Assembly (NCBI RefSeq): GCF_023518235.1
Contig: NZ_CP090423.1
Location: forward strand, 2,604,001-2,668,000
Source of the DNA: Stenotrophomonas maltophilia
GTDB lineage: Bacteria > Pseudomonadota > Gammaproteobacteria > Xanthomonadales > Xanthomonadaceae
Direction: 5' to 3'
Length of the DNA: 64,000 nt
Position 1 is the first letter of the stretch; the number at the start of each line of letters is the position of its first letter. A model generated the notes under the pieces. It ran no database searches and was not told where the DNA came from. It saw nothing but the letters and a program-made list of their open reading frames with translations. A program made the position numbers and the translations under genes. Of the stretch, positions 53,344 through 61,615 are shown one piece after another.

Positions 53344-53372
53344 GCGCGCCGGTGTTTCGAATACCGGCGCGC
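53344..53372 (+). terminator. Intercistronic hairpin after the major pilin
   Basis: Perfect 10-bp stem GCGCGCCGGT (53344-53353) with ACCGGCGCGC (53363-53372), 9-nt loop, no T tract. Same position relative to the major pilin as the hairpin in the alpha-fimbrial operon. Confidence 0.6.
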
Positions 53373-53392
53373 ATCCACCAACGAGGTGAACC

Positions 53393-54115
53393 ATGAGTAT
53401 CCGCGCATCGACGTGGATGGCCGCGTTCGTCGCGGCCTCGCTGGCCGTTCCCGCATCGGCCGCCATCACATTGCAGGGCACGCGCATCGTCCATGATGCG
53501 GGCAAGGCTCGCGACATCACGATCAAGGCCAGCAATGTCGGCGAACAGCCGGCGATGACCCAGGTCTGGATCGACAATGGCGACAGCCATGCCCGGCCGG
53601 AGAACGTGCGCACGCCCTTCCGGCTTACACCGGCCGACCCGCGCCTGTTGCAGCCGCAGCAGGGACAGGCGTATCGCATCACCTATGCGCCGCGCCCTGC
53701 GGACACGCCGCTGCCGACCGATCGCGAGTCGGTGTTCTATTTCAACCTTCTGGATATTCCACCCAAGCCATCCGATGCGAACGGCCAGAATGTGCTGCAG
53801 TTCGCCGTACGCACCCGCATCAAGCTGTTCCACCGTCCTGCAGGGCTGCAGGGCAACGTGCGTGATGCGGCGGCGGCGCTTCAGTGGAAAGCCGGTGCCG
53901 GTGAGCTGACCGTACACAACCCCAGCGCCTATCATGTGTCGCTGAGCACGTTGACGCTGGCCGATGGTCGACGCGTGGAGGTGGACATGGTGGCCCCCGG
54001 TCAAACGATCAGCTTCCCGGTAACCGGCGCAGCCGCACTACCCGATCGCCTGCAGTTCCAGTGGCTGGACGACTACGGAACGCCGCGCGATCACCATGCC
54101 ACGATGGGTGGATAG
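53393..54115 (+). CDS. Fimbrial periplasmic chaperone (PapD/FimC type)
   Basis: 240 aa; GAGGTG lies just before ATG 53393. Signal peptide ends near PASAA. PapD-like: ITLQGTRIVHDAGK (the conserved Arg of the subunit cleft), a G1 strand with VFYFNLLDIPPKPSDANGQNVLQFAVR, and IKLFHRP with the cleft Lys. Ends with VTGAAALPDRLQFQWLDDYG. It serves the major and minor pilins. It sits on the opposite arm from its usher. Confidence 0.92.
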   Translation: MSIRASTWMAAFVAASLAVPASAAITLQGTRIVHDAGKARDITIKASNVGEQPAMTQVWIDNGDSHARPENVRTPFRLTPADPRLLQPQQGQAYRITYAPRPADTPLPTDRESVFYFNLLDIPPKPSDANGQNVLQFAVRTRIKLFHRPAGLQGNVRDAAAALQWKAGAGELTVHNPSAYHVSLSTLTLADGRRVEVDMVAPGQTISFPVTGAAALPDRLQFQWLDDYGTPRDHHATMGG

Positions 54116-54119
54116 CCCC

Positions 54120-54608
54120 ATGGGTACGGCATCCTTGCTCTCCATTGCAGGCCTGCTTCTGTTCGCAACAGGCAATGCGTCCGCGTCGGGACGGCTTACC
54201 CTCAGCGGCGAGGTCAAGCAGGCCACGTGCGTCCTGCAGGGCAGCACCATCACCGCACCCTCCGTGCGTGCGGACCTGATCGATGCGCCAGGCAGCGGAC
54301 ACGATTTTTCCGTGGAAATGACCTGTCCACTGGCGGGAATCCAGATCGACCTGACCCTGCGCGATGCCAACGATGCGGGCAACACCGGGCATCTGCTGAC
54401 CCGCGGCGCCGGCTCGACCGGCTCTGGCTGGACGCTGGGGCTGCTGCGCGGGGGAAGCGCCGTGGCCTTCGCCACGCCGTGGAATCATGGCCCCTCCGTA
54501 CTGGGCGAGAACCGTATCGCGCTCACGGTCGTTTACGTGCAGGAGTCCCCCACCCTCGTTCCTGGCCAGGTGCTCGGCCGCGCTACGCTGGAAGCGGCCT
54601 ATCGTTGA
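54120..54608 (+). CDS. Minor fimbrial pilin
   Basis: 162 aa from ATG 54120, 4 nt after the chaperone stop; an ATG at 54096 would overlap it by 20 nt. Signal peptide MGTASLLSIAGLLLFATGNASA. Type 1 pilin fold with RLTLSGEVKQATCVLQGS, MTCPLAGIQIDLTL and C-terminal ATLEAAYR. Likely minor or terminator subunit. Three sequence-diverged pilins plus an adhesin give this locus a full complement. Confidence 0.85.
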   Translation: MGTASLLSIAGLLLFATGNASASGRLTLSGEVKQATCVLQGSTITAPSVRADLIDAPGSGHDFSVEMTCPLAGIQIDLTLRDANDAGNTGHLLTRGAGSTGSGWTLGLLRGGSAVAFATPWNHGPSVLGENRIALTVVYVQESPTLVPGQVLGRATLEAAYR

Positions 54609-54633
54609 TGGCAGCGCGCGGGCAGGGGTGCCT

Positions 54634-54929
54634 GTAGCGCCGAGCCTGCGCTGGGCTCTCGCGTACGGCGTGAACGGAAACGGCGTGCCAACCAAGGTTG
54701 GCACCTACCGGAGCAGTGCATCGGTGCACCCGTTCTGCTTTGGTAGGTGTCGACCTTGGTCGACACGGAACTGGCATGCAGGCCCGACACATCCGTGCCA
54801 ACCAACGTTGGCACCCACCCCAACAGTGCTTCGGCGCACCCGTTTCGTTCTGGTAGGTGTCGACCTTGGTCGACACGCAGCTGGCATGCACACCCGACAC
54901 ATCCGTGCCAACCAAGGTTGGCACCCACC
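54634..54929. repeat. SMAG array with 110-bp period
   Basis: GTAG heads at 54743 and 54853 (110-bp period), each starting a GTGTCGACC-TT-GGTCGACAC palindrome followed by a TGCCAACC...GGTTGGCA palindrome. A GCCGAGC-type element at 54634 and a TGCCAACC one near 54688 precede them. It fills the 344-bp gap between convergent genes. Confidence 0.85.
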
Positions 54930-54952
54930 ACGGCAGCGCGCCGCGCCGTGCG

Positions 54953-55915
54953 TCAGGCGAAGTGCTGGTAACCGCCGTCGGCGGCTTCGCCGTCCACGTG
55001 CACGCCCTGCCCTTCGGCGATGCGGCCGATACGGGTGAGCGGCACGTCCAGCGACTCGGCCAGATAGTGCAGCGCGTCGCGCTGGTCAGCGGCAGCGGTG
55101 AAGCACAGTTCGTAGTCGTCACCGCCACGCAGGGCGCAGTCACGCGCGCCCTCGCGGCCGAGCAGCTCGCGCAGCGCGTTCGACGTCGGCAGCAGGTCGG
55201 GATCGACATGCGCGGCCACCGCACTGCGCGTGGCGATGTGGCCCAGGTCGGCCAGCAGGCCATCGGACACATCCACCGCGGCGTGCGCGAAGGCACGCAG
55301 GCGCAGGCCCAAGGTGACGCGCGGGGTGGGCCGCAGCAGGCGCAGGCGCAGGCTTTCGTAGTCGGCCAGCAGGGTGGCGGTGGCCACGCTCAGCGCGTTC
55401 TGCTGCCACAGCCGCAGTGCACCGGCGGCATCGCCCAGTGTGCCGCTGACCCAGATATCGTCCCCCACCTGCGCGCGGTCGCGGCGCAGTGCCTGGCCAC
55501 GGCCAACCTGGCCCATCGCAGTGACCGACAGCGACAGCGGTCCACGCGTGGTGTCACCACCAATCAATGCGATGTCGTGCTGGTCGGCCAGGGCGAAGAA
55601 GCCATCGGCGAAGGACTCGATCCAGTCTTCGGTAGCTTCCGGCAACGACAGCGCCAGCGTGCACCAGGCCGGGCGTGCGCCCATCGCAGCCAGGTCGGAG
55701 AGGTTGACCGCCAGGGTCTTCCAGCCGATGTCGAACGCCGGGGTTTCGGCCGGGAAATGCACGCCGCTGTTGAGCGTGTCGGCGGTGACCACCAGCTGTT
55801 CGTTGGCACGCGGCTGCAGCAGCGCGGCGTCATCGCCGATGCCGAGGACGATGTCGTCGCGCTCGACGGTGCGGGCGCGGATGCGGTCGATGAGGGTGAA
55901 TTCGGCCAGGGACAT
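54953..55915 (-). CDS. thiL: Thiamine-monophosphate kinase
   Basis: 320 aa. Phosphorylates thiamine phosphate to thiamine diphosphate, the active cofactor. PurM-like fold with GIGDDAALL (Mg site), VTADTLNSGVHF, KTLAVNLSDLAAMGARP, GGDTTRGP, and the VDVSDGLLADLGHIA segment. Last of the minus-strand nusB-ribH-rib run; separated from nusB by a SMAG pair, so it may have its own promoter. Confidence 0.95.
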   Translation of the reverse strand: MSLAEFTLIDRIRARTVERDDIVLGIGDDAALLQPRANEQLVVTADTLNSGVHFPAETPAFDIGWKTLAVNLSDLAAMGARPAWCTLALSLPEATEDWIESFADGFFALADQHDIALIGGDTTRGPLSLSVTAMGQVGRGQALRRDRAQVGDDIWVSGTLGDAAGALRLWQQNALSVATATLLADYESLRLRLLRPTPRVTLGLRLRAFAHAAVDVSDGLLADLGHIATRSAVAAHVDPDLLPTSNALRELLGREGARDCALRGGDDYELCFTAAADQRDALHYLAESLDVPLTRIGRIAEGQGVHVDGEAADGGYQHFA

Positions 55916-55960
55916 GGGGCGCTCCCGCGGTTATGCATGCCGCGCAATGCGCGGTGGGCG

Positions 55961-56025
55961 GTAGTGCCGGCCGCTGGCCGGCAACCTCAGGTTCCCCGCA
56001 GCTGCCGGCCAGCGGCCGGCACTAC
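55961..56025. repeat. Head-to-head SMAG pair
   Basis: GTAGTGCCGGCC-GCT-GGCCGGCA and its inverted partner ending CTAC at 56025, almost the same pair as at 9931-10005. It lies between nusB and thiL. Confidence 0.78.
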
Positions 56026-56037
56026 CACAGGTATGGG

Positions 56038-56517
56038 TCAGTGACCCGATTCGACCTTGCGCCATTCCACGGCGGCACGATCCAGCACGCCGTTGACGTA
56101 GGTGTGGCCGTGCTCGGAACCGAAGCGCTTGGCCGATTCGATGGCTTCGTTGATCACCACGCGGTACGGCACGTCCAGGCGGTACCGCAGTTCGTAGGCG
56201 GCCAGGCGCAGCACCGCGCGTTCGATCGCGTCCACTTCCTCGATGCCACGGTCCAGGTACGGGCCGAGGGCTTCGTCGATATCACGACGGTTGTCGAGCA
56301 CGCCATGCACCAGCGCTTCGAAGTACGCCAGGTCGGCGATTTCGCGGGCCTGCTCGTGGGCGAACTGGGCGATCAGCGACTGGGCGTTGCCGCCAGAGAT
56401 CTGCCAGGCGTAGATGGCCTGCACGGCACGACGGCGGGCGCGCGAGCGCAGCACCGGATCGACGCCATCGCGGCGGACGGGTTTACCGGAGGGCTTGCCC
56501 TGGGTGTTCTTGTTCAT
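56038..56517 (-). CDS. nusB: Transcription antitermination factor NusB
   Basis: 159 aa. All-helical RNA-binding protein that with NusE/S10 binds boxA for rRNA antitermination. [16 protein letters not shown] and [12 protein letters not shown], then [13 protein letters not shown] and [28 protein letters not shown] are typical. Overlaps ribH by 4 nt (ATGA). A ribH-nusB pair is the common proteobacterial arrangement. Confidence 0.96.
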   Translation of the reverse strand: MNKNTQGKPSGKPVRRDGVDPVLRSRARRRAVQAIYAWQISGGNAQSLIAQFAHEQAREIADLAYFEALVHGVLDNRRDIDEALGPYLDRGIEEVDAIERAVLRLAAYELRYRLDVPYRVVINEAIESAKRFGSEHGHTYVNGVLDRAAVEWRKVESGH

Positions 56518-56981
56518 GGCAGTTGCTCCAGCAGGTTGACCATTTCCAATGCGGCGAGTGCGACTTCCTCGCCCTTGTTGCCGTGGCTGCCGCCTGCGCG
56601 GGCCTCGGCGTCTTCAGCACGTTCCACCGCCAGCACGCCATTCAGCACCGGCACGCCGAAATCCAGCTGCACGCGCATCAGGCCTTCGGCGCAACGGTCG
56701 GCCACGTGTTCGTAATGGCGGGTATCGCCACGGATCACGCAGCCCAGGGTGAGGATGGCGGCGTGTTCATGGGCGGCGGCCAGGCGCGCGGCCACCAGCG
56801 GCAGTTCCCAGGCACCCGGCACGCGGATCACGTCGATGTTGGCTTCGGTGATGCCGTTGCCGGCCAGGCTCAGGCGTGCGCCTGCGACCAGCGCGTCGGT
56901 GATGCGGGCGTTCCAGCGGCTGGCCAGGATGGCGAAGCGCGCCGATTCGGGAGTGCGAAGATCGCCTTCGTAGTGGCTCAT
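56514..56981 (-). CDS. ribH: 6,7-dimethyl-8-ribityllumazine synthase
   Basis: 155 aa. Forms the lumazine precursor of riboflavin from RibA-path pyrimidine and RibB product. Conserved [51 protein letters not shown] (catalytic His) and [17 protein letters not shown]. Follows ribBA after a SMAG pair and is coupled to nusB. Confidence 0.96.
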   Translation of the reverse strand: MSHYEGDLRTPESARFAILASRWNARITDALVAGARLSLAGNGITEANIDVIRVPGAWELPLVAARLAAAHEHAAILTLGCVIRGDTRHYEHVADRCAEGLMRVQLDFGVPVLNGVLAVERAEDAEARAGGSHGNKGEEVALAALEMVNLLEQLP

Positions 56982-57056
56982 ATGCGGCTTGGGGGACTCG
57001 ATAAGGGGGTAATTCTAGCGTGGATGGGCCCCGGCCGTGGCTGGCGGGGGCCTTCT

Positions 57057-57145
57057 GTAGAGCCGAGCCATGCTCGGCTGCCCTGTCCGGCACCGGACTG
57101 GAGAACCCGCGCTGCGCGCGTAAGCCGAGCATGGCTCGGCTCTAC
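57057..57145. repeat. SMAG pair in the ribBA-ribH gap
   Basis: GTAGAGCCGAGCCATGCTCGGC from 57057 and an inverted copy ending CTAC at 57145. It stands inside a metabolic gene run, 28 nt after the ribBA stop. Confidence 0.75.
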
Positions 57146-57172
57146 AGGGGTCTCATGGCCCGGGCCCGCGCC

Positions 57173-58273
57173 TCAGCAGCCCACCGTCTCCACCACTTCC
57201 AGGCCGTAGCCGGCCAGGCCGATCTGGCGGCGTGGGGTGCCCAGCACGCGCAGCTTGCCCAGGCCCAGGTCGGACAGGATCTGCGCGCCGGCACCGTTGC
57301 GGCGCCACTGGCTCACGTCCTTGTCCTTGCCCGGCACCACCGGCGCCGGTTGCTGGCGCAGGCGGGCCAGCAGGGCCTCGCCATCACGCGGGGCCTGCAG
57401 CACCACCATCACGCCACTGCCTTCGGCGTCGATGGCACGCAGGGCATCGGTGGCGGCCACGCCGAAATCATCGCGGCGCCAGTGCAACAGATCGGCCAGC
57501 GGGTTTTCCACCTGCACCCGCACCAGGGTCGGGGTGTCGGCGTCCGGCGTGCCACGCACCAGTGCGAAATGCAGGTCGTGGGCGATGCGGTCGCGGTAGG
57601 TCACCAGCTTGAACGGGCCGAACTCGGTATCGATCTCGCGCTCATCGACGCGCTCGACGGTCTTTTCGGTGGCCAGGCGGTAGGCGATCAGGTCGGCGAT
57701 CGAGCCCATCTTCAGGCCGTGCTCGCGCGCGAACACTTCCAGCTCCGGGCGGCGCGCCATGCTGCCGTCGGGGTTCAGTATCTCCACCAGCACGCCGGCC
57801 GGTTCCAGCCCGGCCAGCATGGCCAGGTCCACGCCGGCCTCGGTGTGGCCGGCGCGGGTCAGCACGCCGCCCGGCTGGGCGATCAGCGGGAAGATGTGGC
57901 CCGGCTGGTGCAGGTCGGCCGGCTTGGCGTTGGGCTTTACCGCGGTGCGGATGGTGTGGGCACGGTCATGCGCGGAAATGCCGGTGGTGACACCCTCGGC
58001 CGCCTCGATGCTGACGGTGAAATTGGTCTGGAACTGCGCGGTATTGGCCTGCACCATCGGCGCCAGGCCCAGATCGGCCGCACGGGTGCGGGTGAGCGGC
58101 AGGCACACCAGGCCACGGCCGTGGGTGACCATGAAATTGATGTCCGACGGCTTGACCAGCTCGGCGGCCATGATCAGGTCGCCTTCGTTCTCGCGGTCTT
58201 CGTCATCGACGATGACGACCATGCGGCCCTGGCGGATGTCTTCCAGGATCTCGGGAATGGGGGCGAAGTTCAT
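57173..58273 (-). CDS. ribB: 3,4-dihydroxy-2-butanone 4-phosphate synthase with a degenerate GTP cyclohydrolase II domain
   Basis: 366 aa. Residues 1-~200 are RibB: VDDEDRENEGDLIMAAE (catalytic acidic cluster), THGRGLVCLP, and GHTEAGVDLAMLAGL with the GHTEA active-site Glu. The C-terminal half aligns in layout with GTP cyclohydrolase II (RibA), but the zinc-binding HSECLTGD...CDC pattern is replaced by VQVENPLADLL and no Cys triad is present. So only the RibB half should be active and a separate ribA is needed. Overlaps ribE by 4 nt. Confidence 0.92.
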   Translation of the reverse strand: MNFAPIPEILEDIRQGRMVVIVDDEDRENEGDLIMAAELVKPSDINFMVTHGRGLVCLPLTRTRAADLGLAPMVQANTAQFQTNFTVSIEAAEGVTTGISAHDRAHTIRTAVKPNAKPADLHQPGHIFPLIAQPGGVLTRAGHTEAGVDLAMLAGLEPAGVLVEILNPDGSMARRPELEVFAREHGLKMGSIADLIAYRLATEKTVERVDEREIDTEFGPFKLVTYRDRIAHDLHFALVRGTPDADTPTLVRVQVENPLADLLHWRRDDFGVAATDALRAIDAEGSGVMVVLQAPRDGEALLARLRQQPAPVVPGKDKDVSQWRRNGAGAQILSDLGLGKLRVLGTPRRQIGLAGYGLEVVETVGC

Positions 58274-58872
58274 GCGCGGGCTCCTTCACCCAACAACCGC
58301 TCGACATACCGAGCGACCAGATCGATTTCAAGATTGACCGCGCTGCCCACGCCAGTGGCGGAGAACGCGGTGTTGGCCACCGTGTGGGGAATGAGGGCGA
58401 CTTCAAAGCCTTCGTCATCCACTTCGTTGACGGTCAGGCTGACCCCGTCCACGCAGACCGAGCCCTTCTTGGCGATGTAGCGGCGCAGCGCCGCCGGCGC
58501 GGCGAAACGCCAGCGCTGGGCACGGGCATCTTCGTGGATGGACAGCACCTGGCCGAGGCCGTCGACATGGCCGCTGACCAGGTGGCCGCCGAGGCGGTCG
58601 GTCGGACGCATGGCGCGCTCCAGGTTGATGACCGCACCCTCGGCCAGCTGACCGAGCGTGGTCAGGCCGAGCGTCTCGGTGGAGGCATCGGCCTGGAAGC
58701 TGCTGGCGTCGAACGCGATGACGGTGAGGCAGACGCCGTTGATGGCGATGCTCTCGCCCATCTGCACGTGGTCGAACGGCAGGTTGCCGACGTTGAAGGT
58801 GAAGCGGACATCGCCGCCGATGGCTTCGCGTGCGGCCAGACGGCCGACGCCTTCGATGATTCCAGTAAACAA
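58270..58872 (-). CDS. ribE: Riboflavin synthase, alpha subunit
   Basis: 200 aa from a TTG at 58872, preceded by GGAG at 9 nt; this gives the standard N-terminus MFTGIIEGVG, and no ATG or GTG fits. Dismutates two lumazines to riboflavin. Two lumazine-binding repeats: MGESIAINGVCLTV and the second KKGSVCVDGVSLTVNEV, with LGGHLVSGHVDG between. First gene after the FMN riboswitch. Start codon TTG is rare and may lower expression. Confidence 0.94.
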   Translation of the reverse strand: MFTGIIEGVGRLAAREAIGGDVRFTFNVGNLPFDHVQMGESIAINGVCLTVIAFDASSFQADASTETLGLTTLGQLAEGAVINLERAMRPTDRLGGHLVSGHVDGLGQVLSIHEDARAQRWRFAAPAALRRYIAKKGSVCVDGVSLTVNEVDDEGFEVALIPHTVANTAFSATGVGSAVNLEIDLVARYVERLLGEGARA

Positions 58873-58927
58873 GAAACGTTCTCCGCGGAAAGTGAGCGAA
58901 AAACGCCGCAAGGCAAACAGGCGGGCG

Positions 58928-58946
58928 CAGGGCCGCAAAGGCCCTG
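58928..58946 (-). promoter_or_regulatory. Hairpin of the ribE expression platform
   Basis: CAGGGCC/GGCCCTG 7-bp stem just after the riboswitch aptamer. A UUUUU tract lies ~25 nt further downstream (58899-58903), so transcription attenuation is possible, or the hairpin acts in start-site masking. Confidence 0.45.
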
Positions 58947-58954
58947 TGGCACCG

Positions 58955-59092
58955 TCTTCTTTCATCCGGACTATACCGTCGGCTCCGGCATTGGACCGGA
59001 TCTGCTGACCCCCGGCCGTAGGCCGGGGCGCTCGCGGGCTCGTGCTTGCGCACCTACCGCCGGTGGGGAATCGCACCCCGCCCTGAAGACGT
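58955..59092 (-). promoter_or_regulatory. FMN (RFN) riboswitch
   Basis: On the minus strand the aptamer starts GTCTTCAGGGCGGGGTG, continues ATTCCCCACCGGCGGTA, AGCCCGCGAGCG, a variable GGCCTACGGCC hairpin, AGCAGATCCGGT, CCGGAGCCGACGGTA and ends AGTCCGGATG-AAGAAG; all consensus FMN-aptamer blocks are present. It senses FMN to control ribE and the genes after it. Confidence 0.96.
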
Positions 59093-59149
59093 TTGTGTAC
59101 CGGCGAACCGGCCTGCGTAGTGTAGCAGCCCGGCCTGAACGGGGTGCCC

Positions 59150-59188
59150 GGGGTCGGATCGCGTTGCGCAGCAAGGGGCTCCGACCCC
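59150..59188. repeat. GGGGTC...GACCCC palindromic repeat
   Basis: Outer arms GGGGTCGGA/TCCGACCCC around a GCGTTGCGCAGC centre. Same family as 181-219. It sits between the riboswitch and the Ax21-family gene, whose promoter region follows (59190-59333) without other recognisable sites. Confidence 0.65.
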
Positions 59189-59333
59189 AGGTGTGCCTAA
59201 TGGCCCTCAGCTGTGACGGCCGTCTCTCGTAATTTGTAAAACTTTCATTAAACTTGGCGCCGGTCGACATGACGTCGCCACGGGCCGCCACCACGGCGCG
59301 CCCGCCAAAGGACTGAGAACCACAGGAATTCCG

Positions 59334-59957
59334 ATGCGCAAGATCCTGATCGCCGCCGCCTTGCTGGCCGCTTCCCCGCTGGCCGCCGCTGCTGAAGGCC
59401 TGAGCTACACCTACGTCGAGGGCGGCTGGACCCAGGCCCGCACCGATGACAACGACTTCAACGACCCGAAGATCGACGGTGGCTACGTGCGCGGTTCGTT
59501 CGCGCTGGCCGAGCAGGTGCATGTGTTCGGTGGCTGGTCCTACGCCTCCAATTCCTACGACTACCCCTACGGCTCCTACAAGCTGAAGCTGAGCCAGCCG
59601 GAGCTGGGCCTGGGCTACCACATGCCGTGGACCGACCGTCTGGACTTCACCGCCGACGTCGCCTGGCTGCGCCAGCAGTCCGAGATCACGGTGCATTCGG
59701 ACTTCTACGGCCGCCTGCGCGGAAAGGACCACACCAACCTGGCCCGCGCCACCCTGGGCCTGCGCGGCAAGCCGTCGCCGAAGACCGAAGCCTGGGCCAA
59801 GGCCGGCTACATGGATGGCGGCAACCACTTCGAAGGCACCTGGGTCGGCACCGTCGGCGGCCAGATCAACTTCACCCGGACCTGGGGTCTGGTCGGCGAG
59901 ATCTCCGGCTACCGCGACGTCACCCAGTACTCCGCCGGCGTCCGCGCCAGCTTCTGA
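59334..59957 (+). CDS. Ax21-family outer membrane beta-barrel protein
   Basis: 207 aa with signal peptide cleaved after LAAAA. Mature start EGLSYTYVEGGWTQA matches the Ax21 family of xanthomonads (YVEGGY-type opening), and the rest is alternating strands of an eight-stranded OmpA-like or OmpX-like barrel, with the last residue Phe (SAGVRASF), the usual outer-membrane sorting signal. Ax21 was first described as a quorum or immunity signal; those claims were retracted, and the protein is best regarded as an outer membrane/vesicle protein. This is a paralogue by appearance. A strong terminator follows. Confidence 0.85.
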   Translation: MRKILIAAALLAASPLAAAAEGLSYTYVEGGWTQARTDDNDFNDPKIDGGYVRGSFALAEQVHVFGGWSYASNSYDYPYGSYKLKLSQPELGLGYHMPWTDRLDFTADVAWLRQQSEITVHSDFYGRLRGKDHTNLARATLGLRGKPSPKTEAWAKAGYMDGGNHFEGTWVGTVGGQINFTRTWGLVGEISGYRDVTQYSAGVRASF

Positions 59958-59982
59958 TTGCTCGATCCTCGTCGTGCGATCG

Positions 59983-60012
59983 AACGGGCCCCGCAAGGGG
60001 CCCGTTTTTTTT
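59983..60012 (+). terminator. Rho-independent terminator after the Ax21-family gene
   Basis: Perfect 10-bp stem AACGGGCCCC-GCAA-GGGGCCCGTT (59983-59992 with 59997-60006) running into eight T residues. Confidence 0.93.
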
Positions 60013-60105
60013 GGCTCGAACGCACCCGCATCCGATCACTCCGCACCATCGAAAACACCGGCAGATGCGCTAGGCTTGCGCGCCTCTGGAACAGGAATTC
60101 CCACC

Positions 60106-60990
60106 ATGAACACCCCCTTCCGCACGCTGCTGGCCAGCGCCCTGCTGTGCACTCCGCTGCTGGCCGGCGCTGCATCGGCCCAGCTGAGCCCCGAACAGGC
60201 CTTCGACCTGTATGCACGCGCCCTGCTGGAAGACGACGCAGCCGCGACCCGCACGCTCAACGATGCGCTGAAGCCAGCCTTCGAAGGCCAGGACGCGCTG
60301 ACCCCGACCCCGGGTGCGCTGGCCAAGGCGCTGGCCGAGCCGTGGCAGACGGTGCTGGCCAGCACCGGCGCAAAGGCCGATGCCGCTGCCGCCGAAGCGC
60401 TGTATGCCAAGGCACTGCGCGATTCGAAGTGCCGCGCCACCGAAGGCGTGATCGAAGACAACGAGTACCTGGAAGACCAGAAGCTGGCACGCATCAGCTT
60501 CACCTGCCAGGTGCCCGACCTGGCCAAGGTGCGCCCGCTGTTCGCCGCCAGCCTGGCCGCCGACGCCACCCCGGCCGTGCGCACTCAGTTCACCCAGGCC
60601 TATACCCAGGCCTTGCAGAGCGGCGTGCGCGTGCCGGTCAGCGGCACCTTCACCCTGTACCCGGCCAAGGACAACGGTTACTGGTACAGCGGCAATTTCG
60701 ATGACCTGGTGGGCACCGTGACCGGTGCGCTGGCACCGTTCGAAGAGTGGATGCAGGACGCGCAGGCGGCCACTGCGCCGAAGGTGACTGGCGTGCCGGG
60801 CTGCGACCTGCTGCTGCAGCAGCACCGCGCCTGCGTGGCGAAGATCGCGCCGGAGCAGATCAGCGGCGTGGACGCGATGGCCGAGGAACTGAAGGCCAAG
60901 GCACAGGTGCAGTCGGCCGAGGAGATGACGCAGGAGTGCAAGGCGCTGCGCCCGATCGCCGAGATGATGTGGACCGACGCATGCGCCTGA
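60106..60990 (+). CDS. Secreted hypothetical protein, family member A
   Basis: 294 aa from ATG 60106 (GGAAT nearby). Signal peptide cleaved after AASA. Mature N-terminus QLSPEQAFDLYARALLEDDAA, then CRATEGVIEDNEYL, FTCQVPDLAKVRPL, and GTFTLYPAKDNGYWYSGNF. The last ~70 residues add a Cys-rich helical part (GCDLLLQQHRACVAK, TQECKALRPIAEMMWTDAC) that resembles small DUF5339-like periplasmic proteins. I do not recognise the main domain. It shares EQxFDLYAR and CQVPD motifs with the next two genes. Two Cys in the main domain may form a disulphide. Confidence 0.72.
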   Translation: MNTPFRTLLASALLCTPLLAGAASAQLSPEQAFDLYARALLEDDAAATRTLNDALKPAFEGQDALTPTPGALAKALAEPWQTVLASTGAKADAAAAEALYAKALRDSKCRATEGVIEDNEYLEDQKLARISFTCQVPDLAKVRPLFAASLAADATPAVRTQFTQAYTQALQSGVRVPVSGTFTLYPAKDNGYWYSGNFDDLVGTVTGALAPFEEWMQDAQAATAPKVTGVPGCDLLLQQHRACVAKIAPEQISGVDAMAEELKAKAQVQSAEEMTQECKALRPIAEMMWTDACA

Positions 60991-60991
60991 C

Positions 60992-61615
60992 GTGGCGTCG
61001 CTGAAGTACATGGGGCTGGCAGCACTGTTGCTGGCCCCGGTGGCAGCCCACGCCAGCACCGATCCCGCCCTGCAGGTGTTCGACCTGTACGCGCAGGTGA
61101 TCGTGCACGGAGACCCGGCCGCGCAGGCATCGCTGGCGCGTTACCTGCCGGGCGACCAGGGGCCGGCAATGGCGACCGCGCTGGCCACCATGAGCCACCT
61201 GGACCAGGCCCCCGAGCTGGCCGATTGGCCGCCGGCCGCCGCGGCTGTGCGCACGCGGCAGCGATCGGTACGGTGCAGCATCGACAGCGTGCGCTACCCA
61301 CAGGCCGCAATGGCCGACGTTTCCTTTCGTTGTCGCCTGCCTGACCTGAGTGCATTGCTGCCGGTGTATCGGCAGCATCCGGTGCCATTCAATGGACCAC
61401 ACCCGCCGCAGATGGCAATACCGCTGGCAACGGCGTACACGCGGATGATTGCGGTGGCACCGGATCGCGAGAGCATCATCGGCGTGTCGTTCCAGCGCGA
61501 TCATGACGGCGCTGCCTGGCGCATCGTCAACCCGACGCCGCTGTTGAGCGCGGTTGCCGATGCCTTCCTGCCATTCTTTGAATGGAATGAACACCTGCCC
61601 GACGAGGCCAGATGA
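60992..61615 (+). CDS. Secreted hypothetical protein, family member B
   Basis: 207 aa from the GTG at 60992, one base after the previous stop; this start keeps a Lys before the hydrophobic segment (MASLKYMGLAALLLAP). An ATG at 61010 is the alternative. Signal peptide ends near AAHAS. Shares with its neighbours VFDLYAQVIVHGDPAAQAS, CSIDSVRYPQAAMADVSFRC and RLPDLSALLP, plus a closing FFEWNEHLP. Cys spacing matches members A and C. Function unknown. Confidence 0.7.
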   Translation: MASLKYMGLAALLLAPVAAHASTDPALQVFDLYAQVIVHGDPAAQASLARYLPGDQGPAMATALATMSHLDQAPELADWPPAAAAVRTRQRSVRCSIDSVRYPQAAMADVSFRCRLPDLSALLPVYRQHPVPFNGPHPPQMAIPLATAYTRMIAVAPDRESIIGVSFQRDHDGAAWRIVNPTPLLSAVADAFLPFFEWNEHLPDEAR

